In this document: in pieces, positions 17,255-26,379 of the stretch
Position numbering within the stretch: the stretch's first letter is position 1
How the letters are laid out: the number at the start of each line of letters is the position of its first letter
Assembly (NCBI GenBank): GCA_024233115.1
Contig: JACKQB010000009.1
Span: 14,883 to 78,882 of the forward strand
Origin: Akkermansiaceae bacterium
GTDB taxonomy: Bacteria; Verrucomicrobiota; Verrucomicrobiia; Verrucomicrobiales; Akkermansiaceae
Direction: 5' to 3'
Length of the DNA: 64,000 bases
The notes under the pieces: generated by a model
What the model saw: the letters and a program-made list of their open reading frames with translations, nothing else
Databases searched by the model: none
Told to the model about the DNA's origin: nothing
Made by a program: the position numbers and the translations under genes

Positions 17255-18535
17255 TTATCTCATGGAATGTGTGCCATGCGTTCTTTGTCCTCCACCTTGG
17301 GATGATTTGTTAGCGGCATCAACTTTACCTTCGGAGATAATCTCTACGGGGGCACCCTCGGGGGCGTAGGGCAAATGCGATGTGGCAATCAGGTCGTCGG
17401 GTTCGATGCCATCACGAATGATGACCACCTCCTGGCCCGACCAGACCGGGTTGACACTGATGCGTGTAAGGGTTCCACCGCGTACCAGCAGCAGCTCATT
17501 GAGGCCGCTCATGTGTTCGCGGCGGACGACGTAGACGTTGTTGAGTTTTTTGCCCGGTATGGTTGCCCTGACAGGTTGGCCGATGTAGAGCGGCGGCGTA
17601 TCGGAATTGAGTGAAAAGGGGTCGTCGATCCGGGCGATGACAAAGAGTTGGCGTGACCCCTCGTCCAGCTCCCCCTCGGCCCGGACGATGGTGCCGCGCC
17701 ACGCGGGCGATGCCCCGGTTTCTTGTTCCGTGAGGATGGAGTTGAATGTCACCTGGTCCTGCTCGCCCTGTTCACCGGGTTTTTGGGGTGGGGTGAAATA
17801 ATTCAGGTCCCGTGTTGTAAGGGGGAGTCGGACCTCGGCGAAATCGGTGGAAAAAATTTCGCCCAGCGTGGTGCCGCCGCCGACCTGCTGGCCAAGTCCG
17901 ACGTGACGTTTCCTGACGCGACCATCGTAGGGGGCGCGGATTTTCGTCCGGGCCAGGTTACGTTCGGCGCGTTCGACGGATGATTTGGCGGAGTTGACGG
18001 TTGCCTCTGCTTCGCGGAGCTGGGGTTTGCGCAGGACCAGCTCACTTGGCTCCTCGCTGAAGCCGGCGTCCTTCCAGTTCAGCAGGGCCTGTTTGGCGCG
18101 GGCTTTTTCCTGGGCGAATGATGCCTCGGCACGTGCCAGCTGGGCCTGGGCAGAGGTCAGTTCTGTCTGGTAGTCCGCGGGATCGAGCTCCAATAGGATA
18201 TCATCTTTTGCAAAAAAGGCACCGTCTTCAAAATGCTCGGAAATACGGATGATTTTGCCACTGATCTGAGCTGTCAGAGATGTGGCATTGTGGGTGCGGA
18301 CCTCTCCCTGTGTTTGCAAGAGCACGGTGTGGTCCTGCCGCTTCAGGGCGATGGCTTTGGTCCGCAACATCGGTCGTTTCGAGCCAGCCTGACTCCTTGC
18401 AGGCTTCTCATTGAGTTCGGGCCCGATTTCGCGACCAAACAGGGTCATGGATTTCACCCCTTTGAGTCCGAAGAATGCCGCGCAGCCCACCGCTAGAATG
18501 GCGAGCGGAACCAGGATGTGAAAGAGTAGACGCAT
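17255..18535 (-). CDS. RND efflux periplasmic adaptor (membrane fusion protein)
   Basis: 426 residues. An N-terminal membrane anchor (ILVPLAILAVGCAAFFGLKG) is followed by the lipoyl-like half-motif ISGKIIRISEHFEDGAFFAKDD, a coiled-coil hairpin from about residue 120 to 200 (rich in Ala, Glu, Lys), the returning lipoyl half IRAPYDGRVRKRHVGLGQQV and a beta-barrel region. The fold links the inner-membrane pump to the outer-membrane channel. The gene is 42 bases upstream of the pump gene and follows the outer-membrane factor by 33 bases. Confidence 0.92.
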   Translation of the reverse strand: MRLLFHILVPLAILAVGCAAFFGLKGVKSMTLFGREIGPELNEKPARSQAGSKRPMLRTKAIALKRQDHTVLLQTQGEVRTHNATSLTAQISGKIIRISEHFEDGAFFAKDDILLELDPADYQTELTSAQAQLARAEASFAQEKARAKQALLNWKDAGFSEEPSELVLRKPQLREAEATVNSAKSSVERAERNLARTKIRAPYDGRVRKRHVGLGQQVGGGTTLGEIFSTDFAEVRLPLTTRDLNYFTPPQKPGEQGEQDQVTFNSILTEQETGASPAWRGTIVRAEGELDEGSRQLFVIARIDDPFSLNSDTPPLYIGQPVRATIPGKKLNNVYVVRREHMSGLNELLLVRGGTLTRISVNPVWSGQEVVIIRDGIEPDDLIATSHLPYAPEGAPVEIISEGKVDAANKSSQGGGQRTHGTHSMR

Positions 18536-18568
18536 GGATATCAGGTGTCGGGAGGCAGGTGCCGGGTG

Positions 18569-19987
18569 TCAGGATGAGAAACTGCCGCCGAGGGCGAGGT
18601 GGAGATTGATACGGTTCTGAATCCTCTGATTTTGCAGATCGATCAACGAACTTCGGGCACTGGAGGCACGACGCTGGGACTCGAGTAAATCGATGATGTC
18701 GACACCCTCGATGCCTTCCGCGTAATCGCGCTCGGCTTGTCGTTCCGCCAGGGCGGCCTGCTGCAGTTCCTTGCGTAGGTATAGCTCTTGTTGCTGCAGC
18801 CATTTCTCGGATGCCAGCGCCGACTCGACCTCACGGAAGGCGCGCAGGGCGACATCGGAAAAATCATGGATGGCTGCCTTGTTCCTGGCAACGGCGGCAC
18901 GGGCGTCCTCGCGCAGAGCCCCGCCCTCAAAGAGCGACTGGCTGATGGATGAAGCAATGGATGATGCAAGGTAACCGGGGTCGAGCAGTTTCCCCAGATC
19001 CGCCGAGCTGGTGCCCGTACCCGCGGTCAGGCGGAGAGAGGGTAATAGATTCTTCTGGGCGGCACGGGCGCGGTGGAATGACGCTTCCAGGCGTTTTCTT
19101 GCCTGGACGAGATCGGGCCGACGATTGATCAGCCCGGACGGGATGCCGGCCGGAACGGATTTGCGAATGTTGGGAAGGGCTGTCGGGGCGGTGATCGCTG
19201 CTTTGGGGTAGCGCCCTAGGACGATTTCAAGATTTCTTCTGGCATCGCCCCGTCGTTGCTGGCGCGAGCGGAGGATGCGTTCGGCACTGAAGACGTTGTT
19301 GCGTGACAGCTGGAGCTCCAGTGACCGCGCGGTGCCGGCTTTGTAGTTGCGTTCGATGATCTTTTCCACTTTCCGGTAACTCTCGAGCGTTTCCTGGGCC
19401 AGTTTGACCTGGTTTTCCGCGCTGATTAAATGATACCATAGACTCGCGGTGTTGGCTGCCAGCGACAGCCGGGTGTTCCGGAAATCAGCGACGGTGGAAT
19501 CGTAGTCGGCCTGTGACGCAGTATGCAAATGGCGGAGACGACCCCAGAGGTCAAGCTCCCAGCTGGCACCGACGTTGATACTCTGGCTGGTTGAGTAGCT
19601 TCGGGTGCCACCGGCCGCATCCTCATTGGTGCGGCTCCTGCTGGCTGAACCCGATGTGCTTGCCGACGGCATCCTGTTTGACCGGGACTGTATCACACTG
19701 GCGCGGGCTGCCTTGAGTCGCTCAGCCGTGGCTAACAAACTTGGATTGTTAGCCATGGCCTCATTCACCAGTTTGGGAAGCCGGGCATCGTTGAAGTCTT
19801 TCATCCATCCCGTGCTGATTTTGGCGGACTCGCTTTGTCTGGACGCCTCCCAGGCGCTTGGAACACTGATTTTGGGCTGGACGGATGGGATGCCGCCCGG
19901 TTGGCAGGATGCCAGCATGGCCAATGCTCCCAAAGACAGCACTGCGGCTCGGTGATGGGAAGTCGGTGGTCGGTGCTGGCAGGTCAT
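18569..19987 (-). CDS. outer-membrane efflux lipoprotein, NodT/OprM family
   Basis: 472 residues with a lipobox (ALAMLASC, Cys near residue 28). It contains the paired TolC/OEP domains: SASWELDLWGRLRHL-type segments (here VGASWELDLWGRLRHL), NNPSLLATAERLKAA near 80 and GIPSGLINRRPDLVQARKRL near 285, all typical of NodT-family channels. It forms the trimeric outer-membrane exit duct of the RND pump encoded downstream. The first gene of the operon. Between its stop and the adaptor start a direct repeat (CAGGTGYCGGG at 18542-18552 and 18556-18566) is visible. Confidence 0.92.
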   Translation of the reverse strand: MTCQHRPPTSHHRAAVLSLGALAMLASCQPGGIPSVQPKISVPSAWEASRQSESAKISTGWMKDFNDARLPKLVNEAMANNPSLLATAERLKAARASVIQSRSNRMPSASTSGSASRSRTNEDAAGGTRSYSTSQSINVGASWELDLWGRLRHLHTASQADYDSTVADFRNTRLSLAANTASLWYHLISAENQVKLAQETLESYRKVEKIIERNYKAGTARSLELQLSRNNVFSAERILRSRQQRRGDARRNLEIVLGRYPKAAITAPTALPNIRKSVPAGIPSGLINRRPDLVQARKRLEASFHRARAAQKNLLPSLRLTAGTGTSSADLGKLLDPGYLASSIASSISQSLFEGGALREDARAAVARNKAAIHDFSDVALRAFREVESALASEKWLQQQELYLRKELQQAALAERQAERDYAEGIEGVDIIDLLESQRRASSARSSLIDLQNQRIQNRINLHLALGGSFSS

Positions 19988-20054
19988 TTTTATGAAAGCA
20001 GATTACGTCACTTGGTAGAACGGTGTCCGGTGAAGGAATTGTGGGTCAATGAGA

Positions 20055-20095
20055 TGAAAAAAAACCTCCCCCACGGAGAGTTTGCGCGGGGGAGG
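20055..20095 (-). terminator. intrinsic terminator of the small lipoprotein gene
   Basis: CCTCCCCC at 20065-20072 pairs with GGGGGAGG at 20088-20095. On the minus strand the stem is followed by a run of eight U. It lies about 30 bases past the stop of the gene at 20125-20466. Confidence 0.85.
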
Positions 20096-20124
20096 GGGTG
20101 TTTTCAAGAAATTGTCGTCTCCAT

Positions 20125-20466
20125 TTATGGAATCCGGAAGTGCTTGGAAGTGCTGAGGTCGGGTTGGCCGGTGGCGGGGTTCACCTTGGCGGTGGACGGG
20201 TCACCTACAATGTCCCCACGGCGATAGCCCTTGACGTCGATGATGTTGTAGGGGCGATAGGGGCTGACGACCATGTTAGGCCTGTTTTGCGGGTCGGGGT
20301 GTCCTGTGGGGACGTCGCTTTCGCCTTCCACCCGTGGTGCCGGGACTTCAGGTCCGCCCGACTGGGATGAATCCCCGGGACCGTTTGGGTTTGGTCCGGG
20401 GGTAGGTGCGCAGGAAGCGAGAGCCGCAGCGGTGACTGTGAGTAGTGCGATATGTCGGTTTTTCAT
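20125..20466 (-). CDS. small Pro-rich lipoprotein
   Basis: 113 residues from ATG 20466, chosen because it places a compact lipoprotein signal at the N-terminus (MKNRHIALLTVTAAALASC). The frame extends 13 codons further upstream without such sense. The mature protein has a Pro/Gly/Ser-rich linker (APTPGPNPNGPGDSSQSG), then SPYRPYNIIDVKGYRRGDIVGDPSTAK. The motif G-Y-x-x-G-D-x-V-x-D-P-x-T-x-K is found in small verrucomicrobial lipoproteins of unknown role. A strong terminator follows. Function unknown. Confidence 0.75.
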   Translation of the reverse strand: MKNRHIALLTVTAAALASCAPTPGPNPNGPGDSSQSGGPEVPAPRVEGESDVPTGHPDPQNRPNMVVSPYRPYNIIDVKGYRRGDIVGDPSTAKVNPATGQPDLSTSKHFRIP

Positions 20467-20696
20467 AAATAGGGTCAGCTTATGGTGAATGGATTGTCGT
20501 GGCATTGACGCACCCGTTATTGATGATTCGCGATCATTATACGGGCAAATCCATTTATGGCTATCAAGAAATCTTCGCTGGTTACTGGAGCTTTAAAGGA
20601 TTGACGAAAGTCGACCTTTATCATATGGTTAACCCGAAGTGAATTTCAGAATCACTTAGGAAAAATGTTCTGGAGTCATGAATCACCCTTACCAAC

Positions 20697-21668
20697 ATGA
20701 AAGTCAAACTATTACTACTGCTTGCATCCGCCAGCACCCTTCACGCCCAGGCAATATTCACCCACGACTTCAGTGTTGGCGGTGGCTGGGGTCCCGGGTG
20801 GACTACCAGATCTAACATGCAAGCGGGACGACTGGACAACCACGCGCTCAAAGGCGATAGCACCAACGTCGCTGGTGCATTTATCAACTCGAACACCCCT
20901 GGCCAAGCGCCGACTGGAATCTCCAGCAATACCTACAACCTTTCCACTGTCGGGTCCTCGCTGACATACAACATGAGTTACTCGGCGTTTGAGCCAAGTT
21001 ATGTTCCTAACTCCATTTATTCTGGAAGCGGGTACAATACTCTCAATGCCTCCGGCGACAACCAGTCCTTCCGTATCGGTCTAGCAACAAGCACCAATGA
21101 TGATTTCACCGGTGGGGCACAGGATTCCTTTTTTCTTGCCGCCAACGAACTGTCTTATGGCTATACCAATCCTGCCGGGCACCTTTTGCCGACAATTGAC
21201 GCAGCCCTTGCGTTCCGCAACGAGAACAACGCCGTTGTGCAGGCCGTTGATCCGTCCTTCACGATTGAGATGGGGGATTTCGAACTCACCGGCAACAACT
21301 CCTACAACAAGGATAGGATTTTTTACGCCATATCACAGACTTACACCAATGTGGGTAGCGGATTGTTTGATATCGTGGTATCCATTGATGCTTGGAATGC
21401 CCGCATCGAGGCATTTTCAGGGGGCTGGAAATCCGAATACAAAATCGGTAATGTAGGTACCTATACCTTTAACAATGTGGCACATGGATTATCTGATCTC
21501 ACCGCCTTACGACCTGCACTGGGTACCTATTACGCGGACTATAGCTATGCGACGTCCGGGGCCAATTTCGACAGCTACCAGGGAGCTTCCGTGGTTCCTG
21601 AGGTGACATCCAGCCTGTTGGTCATCTTGGGCGGCATGAGTTACGTTTTCCGCAGGAGGCGGGCGTGA
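20697..21668 (+). CDS. PEP-CTERM-like exported protein
   Basis: 323 residues: signal peptide (MKVKLLLLLASASTLHAQA), a Gly/Asn/Ser-rich beta body and the C-terminal sorting tail VVPEVTSSLLVILGGMSYVF followed by RRRRA. The motif reads P-E-V, not P-E-P, but position, hydrophobic stretch and Arg cluster are those of an exosortase substrate. Such proteins are exported, cleaved and usually anchored or released at the cell surface or in exopolysaccharide. No exosortase gene is in this window. Monocistronic. Confidence 0.85.
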   Translation: MKVKLLLLLASASTLHAQAIFTHDFSVGGGWGPGWTTRSNMQAGRLDNHALKGDSTNVAGAFINSNTPGQAPTGISSNTYNLSTVGSSLTYNMSYSAFEPSYVPNSIYSGSGYNTLNASGDNQSFRIGLATSTNDDFTGGAQDSFFLAANELSYGYTNPAGHLLPTIDAALAFRNENNAVVQAVDPSFTIEMGDFELTGNNSYNKDRIFYAISQTYTNVGSGLFDIVVSIDAWNARIEAFSGGWKSEYKIGNVGTYTFNNVAHGLSDLTALRPALGTYYADYSYATSGANFDSYQGASVVPEVTSSLLVILGGMSYVFRRRRA

Positions 21669-21720
21669 ATTCGCTAGTCACCTGGATGAAAGCACCAGGA
21701 AGTCGAGTGGAGTCGTTGTG

Positions 21721-22545
21721 TTACCTGCCTAGCAGGGTTGCCACGAGGATCCCTGTTTTTCTTGCCTTGGAGAGTGAGTAGCGCTGGGTGAAAACCTGGA
21801 AATTGTCCGCGCGCATTTTTTTTAACAGGCCGTGGTAGATTTTCCGCATTGCCTCCGCCGCCCTGAGGGCCTTGGCGTCCTCGGGCTGGAGGTGGTCGAC
21901 TGCTTGTTGATAGAGTTCTTCAGCCCGATTGGCCTGTGAGGTCATCATGGCGACAAAGCGGTCATTGTGCACCTGGTTTGACAGGTCGTCCTCGGAGTAT
22001 TGGAAGTAGGTGAAATCCTCCCTGGGTAGATAGATCCGCCCACCGTTGCGATGGTCCTCGGCGACGTCACGCATGATATTGGTCAGTTGCAGGGCATGGC
22101 CGAGGGTGACGGCATACTTTTCCGAGTCGGGGTGGGTGCAGCCGAAGATCCTGATGGAGATGATACCCACGCAACTCGCCACCTGATAGGTGTATTTGGT
22201 AAGGGCCTTCCAGGTATCGAACCGTTGTGGTTCCAGGTCGGAGGAGCAGCCGTCGATCAGTTCGAGAAAGGGTTGTTTTGGGATGGAATAGCGGTCGATC
22301 AATTCGATGACTTCCTGCTGTAGTGCATCGGGTTGCACAAACCCGTTTTGGATGCCTGTGCGCCAGGCATCGAGCTGCTGGATACGTTTTTCGATGGCGA
22401 TATCGAGGTCGTCGGCAAGGTCGTCGATCACCCGGCAGAAGGCGTAAAATGTCACCATGTCCCGCTTGCGCTCCCTGGGAAGGCAGGTGAGGGCAAAGGC
22501 GAGGTTTGACTTCGCCTTACGGGTGATTTCTTGTGATGATGACAT
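21721..22545 (-). CDS. squalene/phytoene synthase family protein
   Basis: 274 residues, the normal length. The two Asp-rich substrate motifs are visible: VIDDLADD near residue 39-46, and DVAEDHRNGGRIYLP near 160-175. YAFCRVIDD and LTNIMRDVAED are hallmarks of head-to-head condensing prenyl synthases. The enzyme would join two farnesyl- or geranylgeranyl-diphosphates to a presqualene or prephytoene product. HpnC/HpnD-type and CrtB-type enzymes cannot be separated by eye. It is not accompanied here by HpnE, squalene cyclase or carotenoid genes. Confidence 0.9.
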   Translation of the reverse strand: MSSSQEITRKAKSNLAFALTCLPRERKRDMVTFYAFCRVIDDLADDLDIAIEKRIQQLDAWRTGIQNGFVQPDALQQEVIELIDRYSIPKQPFLELIDGCSSDLEPQRFDTWKALTKYTYQVASCVGIISIRIFGCTHPDSEKYAVTLGHALQLTNIMRDVAEDHRNGGRIYLPREDFTYFQYSEDDLSNQVHNDRFVAMMTSQANRAEELYQQAVDHLQPEDAKALRAAEAMRKIYHGLLKKMRADNFQVFTQRYSLSKARKTGILVATLLGR

Positions 22546-22626
22546 GGAGGGAAGGGTGAGTTGTGAGTGATGACCGGGGAATGCACCTCCTGGTGATCAC
22601 CGGGGGCATTGACCACGCACAAGTCA

Positions 22627-23898
22627 CTATTTGATAACTCCCCAGTGGCCACTCTTAAAGGGCCAGAGGGAAAAGGCGGCGGGTCCGATGACGTTGAACT
22701 CCTTGACGGTTCCCCAGTTTCGAGAATCGGAGGAGTTGAAGCTGTTGTCGCCGAGCGCGATATATTCGTTCATGCCGGGTATGTCCGAGAACCGGGCTTT
22801 GAAGGTTTTCCCCTCGGCGAGCTTCTGGCTGGCACCGTATCCATGGTAGCCGTTTTCCTTGCTCATGACTCTGACGAATCCCGGTTCGGAGGCTTTTTTC
22901 CCGTTGATGTAGAGGTCTGTGCCGACGGCGTGGAGTGCGTCACCGGGAACCGCTGCAAGGCGTTTGATGTAGTGTGAGCCGGCAATACCACCGCTCTTGG
23001 CTGCATCGCTGTGGATTTTTGTAATGTCCCGGGTGTCGAACACAAAGACCTCACCGCGACTTGGGCGGCGGAAGTGATAGGACATCTTGTCCACGAGGAT
23101 CAGGTCACCACTGTCGATGTAGCCCCGGGCAATCACGGTGCCGGCGGCTAGGTGGGGTCGCGTGTAGATCGTGCTCCTGCTTCTGGAGCCCTCGACGGAT
23201 AATTCTGATCGGAGGGTGGTCTGGGCTTCGACCCGGTATTGCTGTTGTTCCTCGTCGCTCATATCCCGGGTCGGATAGCCGCAAACGTGGCCGAATCCCA
23301 TGCCGTCACGGTTCATCAGGGCTGCTTTCGGCCCGGGGAAAGTCACTTTGCTGCCGTCCTCGAAGTAAATGTAGGTGCGTGTAAAGAAGTGTAAAAACGG
23401 GGTTTCAACCACCGGGTTCTCAGAGCGGAGGCGCTTGTCCTCCTTCAAGACGAGGTCGACATACTTGCGGCCGTGGGTGGCGCGTTGCAGCGTCCTCGAA
23501 ACAAGGTTTGGAAAATCATCCGCGGATTCCACCGAGGTGGCGACAATACCGTTCAGCGTCGGCTGCATCGACCCCGTGGGGATGCGGAACGGCTGCACGA
23601 CGTAGGCGCGCAGACCGAGGGCGATGACGATGGCGACAAAGATCACCTCCAGGTTTTCTTCAAACCAACCCTGGCTCCTTTGGCGGGGCAGGGCGTTCTC
23701 GCAGGTGGCTTGAAGCTGCTTCGAGGCCTCCGCGCATTGATCCTTGTCGCCTTTTTTGCGCGCGGCCTTGAGATCGGCGCGACGTGACTCGATTTCGGCG
23801 ATCATCTGCTTGTCCAGCAGGTCGCGTTTGTAGTTCAGAAACTTCTTCGCTGCTTTGTCGAGAAGCTTGGCTTCCTTTTTCCACTTGGGTGCAAACAT
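22627..23898 (-). CDS. lepB: signal peptidase I, S26 family, with long insertions
   Basis: 423 residues. A charged coiled N-terminal region (about 75 residues) precedes a single membrane span (VIFVAIVIALGLRAYVV). The catalytic Ser110 sits in RIPTGSMQPTL and the general-base Lys312 in HYIKRLAAVPGD. Box E is ALGDNSFNSSDSRNWGTV. About 200 residues separate Ser and Lys, against about 55 in E. coli, owing to an inserted domain containing a GYPTRDMSDEE region. The enzyme removes Sec/Tat signal peptides on the outer face of the cytoplasmic membrane. Divergent from the TonB receptor gene. Confidence 0.92.
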   Translation of the reverse strand: MFAPKWKKEAKLLDKAAKKFLNYKRDLLDKQMIAEIESRRADLKAARKKGDKDQCAEASKQLQATCENALPRQRSQGWFEENLEVIFVAIVIALGLRAYVVQPFRIPTGSMQPTLNGIVATSVESADDFPNLVSRTLQRATHGRKYVDLVLKEDKRLRSENPVVETPFLHFFTRTYIYFEDGSKVTFPGPKAALMNRDGMGFGHVCGYPTRDMSDEEQQQYRVEAQTTLRSELSVEGSRSRSTIYTRPHLAAGTVIARGYIDSGDLILVDKMSYHFRRPSRGEVFVFDTRDITKIHSDAAKSGGIAGSHYIKRLAAVPGDALHAVGTDLYINGKKASEPGFVRVMSKENGYHGYGASQKLAEGKTFKARFSDIPGMNEYIALGDNSFNSSDSRNWGTVKEFNVIGPAAFSLWPFKSGHWGVIK

Positions 23899-23968
23899 GT
23901 CGGCACGAATAGCGGTTAGTCAGACGATTCCAGCAAGGCAAAAAAACAAGATTTCCATCAGATAATAC

Positions 23969-23993
23969 TTGCAATTGAGAATCAGTCGCAATA
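23969..23993 (+). promoter_or_regulatory. Fur-box-like operator
   Basis: An imperfect dyad of the form TTGCAATTGA-GA-ATCAGTCGCAA, close to the classical Fur-box pattern (TGAGAATCA core), lies about 70 bases before the start of the FecA-like receptor gene. It argues for iron repression and against the more distal start codon, which would fall inside it. Confidence 0.5.
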
Positions 23994-24064
23994 ACGAGAG
24001 GGGTCGCGTGTGTTCCGCGATCCTAAAACCAGGTCAAAAAACGACCTCAAAGTACCAACACATC

Positions 24065-26278
24065 ATGAGATATCCAATGCATAAAACAATGGCCCTGGCT
24101 GCATTCAGCCTGGGAAACCTGGCGGCCCTCAGTGCTCTAACTGCCGATGACGGCTCCCTGTCACCTCTCACCGTCGTAGGCGGCAAAGACCGCGCCCTGG
24201 ATCTGGTCGGTTCAGCGGCATACATCGATACGGATGATATTCGCCAGCAGAACTACACCAACATCAACCGCATCCTCGCGAAGGTGCCTGGCGTTTACAC
24301 GCGTGAAGAGGATGGCTTTGGTCTGTTTCCAAATATCTCCGTCCGTGGCGGACTTGGCACAAGGAGTGAAAAAACGACCATTATGGAGGACGGGATCCTG
24401 ATGGCGCCGGCACCTTACTCGGCGCCCGGTGCCTATTACTCACCCAATGCGGGGCGCATGAGCGGTTTGGAAATTCTGAAGGGTTCGAGCCAGGTCAAGT
24501 ACGGTCCGCATACCACGGGCGGGGTGATCAACTACCTCTCCACTCCTATTCCCGACCAGGAGAGTTTCTATGCGAGGTTTATTTATGGGTCCGACAACAC
24601 CTTCACCGGTCACTCCCATTACGGTAACACCGTGGAAACAGAAAACGGCTTGCTGGGTTATTTGTTAGAAATGCACTACCAAAGCTCCGATGGCTTCCGT
24701 TCGATCCAGGGGCACGGTGGCAGCAGCACCGGCTTTGAGCGTATCGAACCAATGTTCAAGTTGTTCTGGGAGCCGGACACCGCCCTGAAGCAACGTTTCG
24801 AGTTTAAGCTGGGCTACACCGATTTTGATGCCGACGAAAGCTACCTGGGGCTTGCTGAAGCCGATGTGCGTAGCCGTCCTTATGATCGTTACGCGGCCAC
24901 CAAGTTCGATAACATCGACACCTTCCAATACCGCACCTATTTAAAGTACACCGCCGAGCCGACCGATGATTTCAAGCTGGAGGCAACGGCCTACTACAAT
25001 CGTTTCAACAGAAACTGGTATAAGCTGAACAAAATCAACGGTGCCAGTCTTCATTCCGCGCTGCTGAACCCAGCCGCGGTGACTTCTCTTCAAGGGATGA
25101 CACCTGGTGATGTGATCGATGTCAAAGCGAATAACCGCGACTACTACAGCTACGGGGTGCAGTTTGCCGGCACCTATGACTTTTCGCTTGGATCAGTCGA
25201 TCACAGCATCACCAGCGGGATCCGGCTGCACAAGGACCGTGAGTATCGTTACCAATGGGTGGATCAATACACATCAACCGGTGCCGGTGACTTTGGCCAG
25301 ACAAGTTCTGGTGTGCATGGTTCTGATGCCGACCGCCGACAAGAAACCGTCGCTACCTCGGTCTTCCTTGAGGACGAGATCAAGTCAGGAAAATGGACAC
25401 TTCGTCCCGGCCTTCGTATTGAGCACATGGAATACAATTACGAAGACTACAAGGGTAACGCATTCCGCGACGGTGCTCTCACGACCTGGGCCGGCGGTAT
25501 GGGGTTCACCTTTGATATTTGTGACACGGACAAACTCTTCGGGGGGATCTACCGTGGTGTTTCCACACCGGGTCCGGGCGGTTACACCAATACCAATCCT
25601 GTTAGTCAGACCGATGAGGAGACATCCATTTCCTACGAGCTGGGATGGCGTCACCACGATGCGGAAAAAGCACGGGGTTTCGAGCTTGTTGGTTTTTACA
25701 CCGACTTTGATAACCTGTTAGCTCCGGCAACGGGTGTTGGTATCGGCGATCCAGCCAACGGCGGTGCAGCCGAGGTTTATGGTATCGAGGCTCAAGTCAG
25801 CTTTGATCCAGCGACGGCTAACGGCCAGGCATACCGTCTTCCCATGTATGTCAGTGCAACATGGACACAGGCGACTCTGAAGCAAAACCTGGCCACGGAC
25901 ACCGAGAATATTTTCACCGATTTCCAAGGTGGTAACGAAGCAGGAAACGACATCCCCTACATCCCGGAGTGGAAACTGGCGGCAGGGATCGGTGTCGATA
26001 TGAGCAGCTGGGGCGCCAATCTCGATGCCACCTGGACGAGTTCCATGTATGGCACCGGTGGTAACCACGCTAACCCGGTCACCTCATCCCGTGAGGGCAA
26101 GGTCGACGAGGCGTTGGTCTTCGACATATCAGCTTGGTATCAAATCAACGACAACTGGAAGCTGATCGGTGGTGTGGCCAATATTTTCGATGAGGAAAAT
26201 ATCGTCTCAAGACTCCCGGAAGGGCCTCGCAATGGCCGTGGCCGTAATATTTACGCCGGATTTGAAGTTCAGTTCTAA
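24065..26278 (+). CDS. TonB-dependent outer-membrane receptor, FecA-like
   Basis: About 738 residues. A signal peptide (MALAAFSLGNLAALSALTA) precedes the plug domain: LTVVGGKDRALDLVGSAAYI, ILAKVPGVYTREEDGFGLFP, ISVRGGLGTRSEKTTIMEDG and TTGGVINYLST. The remainder is a 22-strand barrel ending in an aromatic strand (NIYAGFEVQF). The plug sequence is closest to ferric-citrate type receptors (R-G-x-x-x-R-S, E-D-G-I-x-x-x-P-A-P-Y-x-x-P). The start at 24065 is chosen because a longer frame from 23969 would begin inside the Fur-like site. A TonB-ExbB-ExbD set follows on the same strand. Confidence 0.92.
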   Translation: MRYPMHKTMALAAFSLGNLAALSALTADDGSLSPLTVVGGKDRALDLVGSAAYIDTDDIRQQNYTNINRILAKVPGVYTREEDGFGLFPNISVRGGLGTRSEKTTIMEDGILMAPAPYSAPGAYYSPNAGRMSGLEILKGSSQVKYGPHTTGGVINYLSTPIPDQESFYARFIYGSDNTFTGHSHYGNTVETENGLLGYLLEMHYQSSDGFRSIQGHGGSSTGFERIEPMFKLFWEPDTALKQRFEFKLGYTDFDADESYLGLAEADVRSRPYDRYAATKFDNIDTFQYRTYLKYTAEPTDDFKLEATAYYNRFNRNWYKLNKINGASLHSALLNPAAVTSLQGMTPGDVIDVKANNRDYYSYGVQFAGTYDFSLGSVDHSITSGIRLHKDREYRYQWVDQYTSTGAGDFGQTSSGVHGSDADRRQETVATSVFLEDEIKSGKWTLRPGLRIEHMEYNYEDYKGNAFRDGALTTWAGGMGFTFDICDTDKLFGGIYRGVSTPGPGGYTNTNPVSQTDEETSISYELGWRHHDAEKARGFELVGFYTDFDNLLAPATGVGIGDPANGGAAEVYGIEAQVSFDPATANGQAYRLPMYVSATWTQATLKQNLATDTENIFTDFQGGNEAGNDIPYIPEWKLAAGIGVDMSSWGANLDATWTSSMYGTGGNHANPVTSSREGKVDEALVFDISAWYQINDNWKLIGGVANIFDEENIVSRLPEGPRNGRGRNIYAGFEVQF

Positions 26279-26304
26279 GCCGTTTACCACATAATGGATG
26301 GGAA

Positions 26305-26334
26305 GGGGGGATTTGCTTCCTTGCAGATCTCCCC
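26305..26334 (+). terminator. strong hairpin between receptor and DUF3450 genes
   Basis: A 12-base stem (26305-26316 against 26323-26334, two G-U pairs) closes a 6-base loop 26 bases after the receptor stop. No U-run follows, so it may act as an attenuator or mRNA-stabilising element and not as a complete terminator. Confidence 0.5.
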
Positions 26335-26379
26335 TGATCCACTTCATAATCCCCTGGCCGTCACCCGACTCATTTTTCC

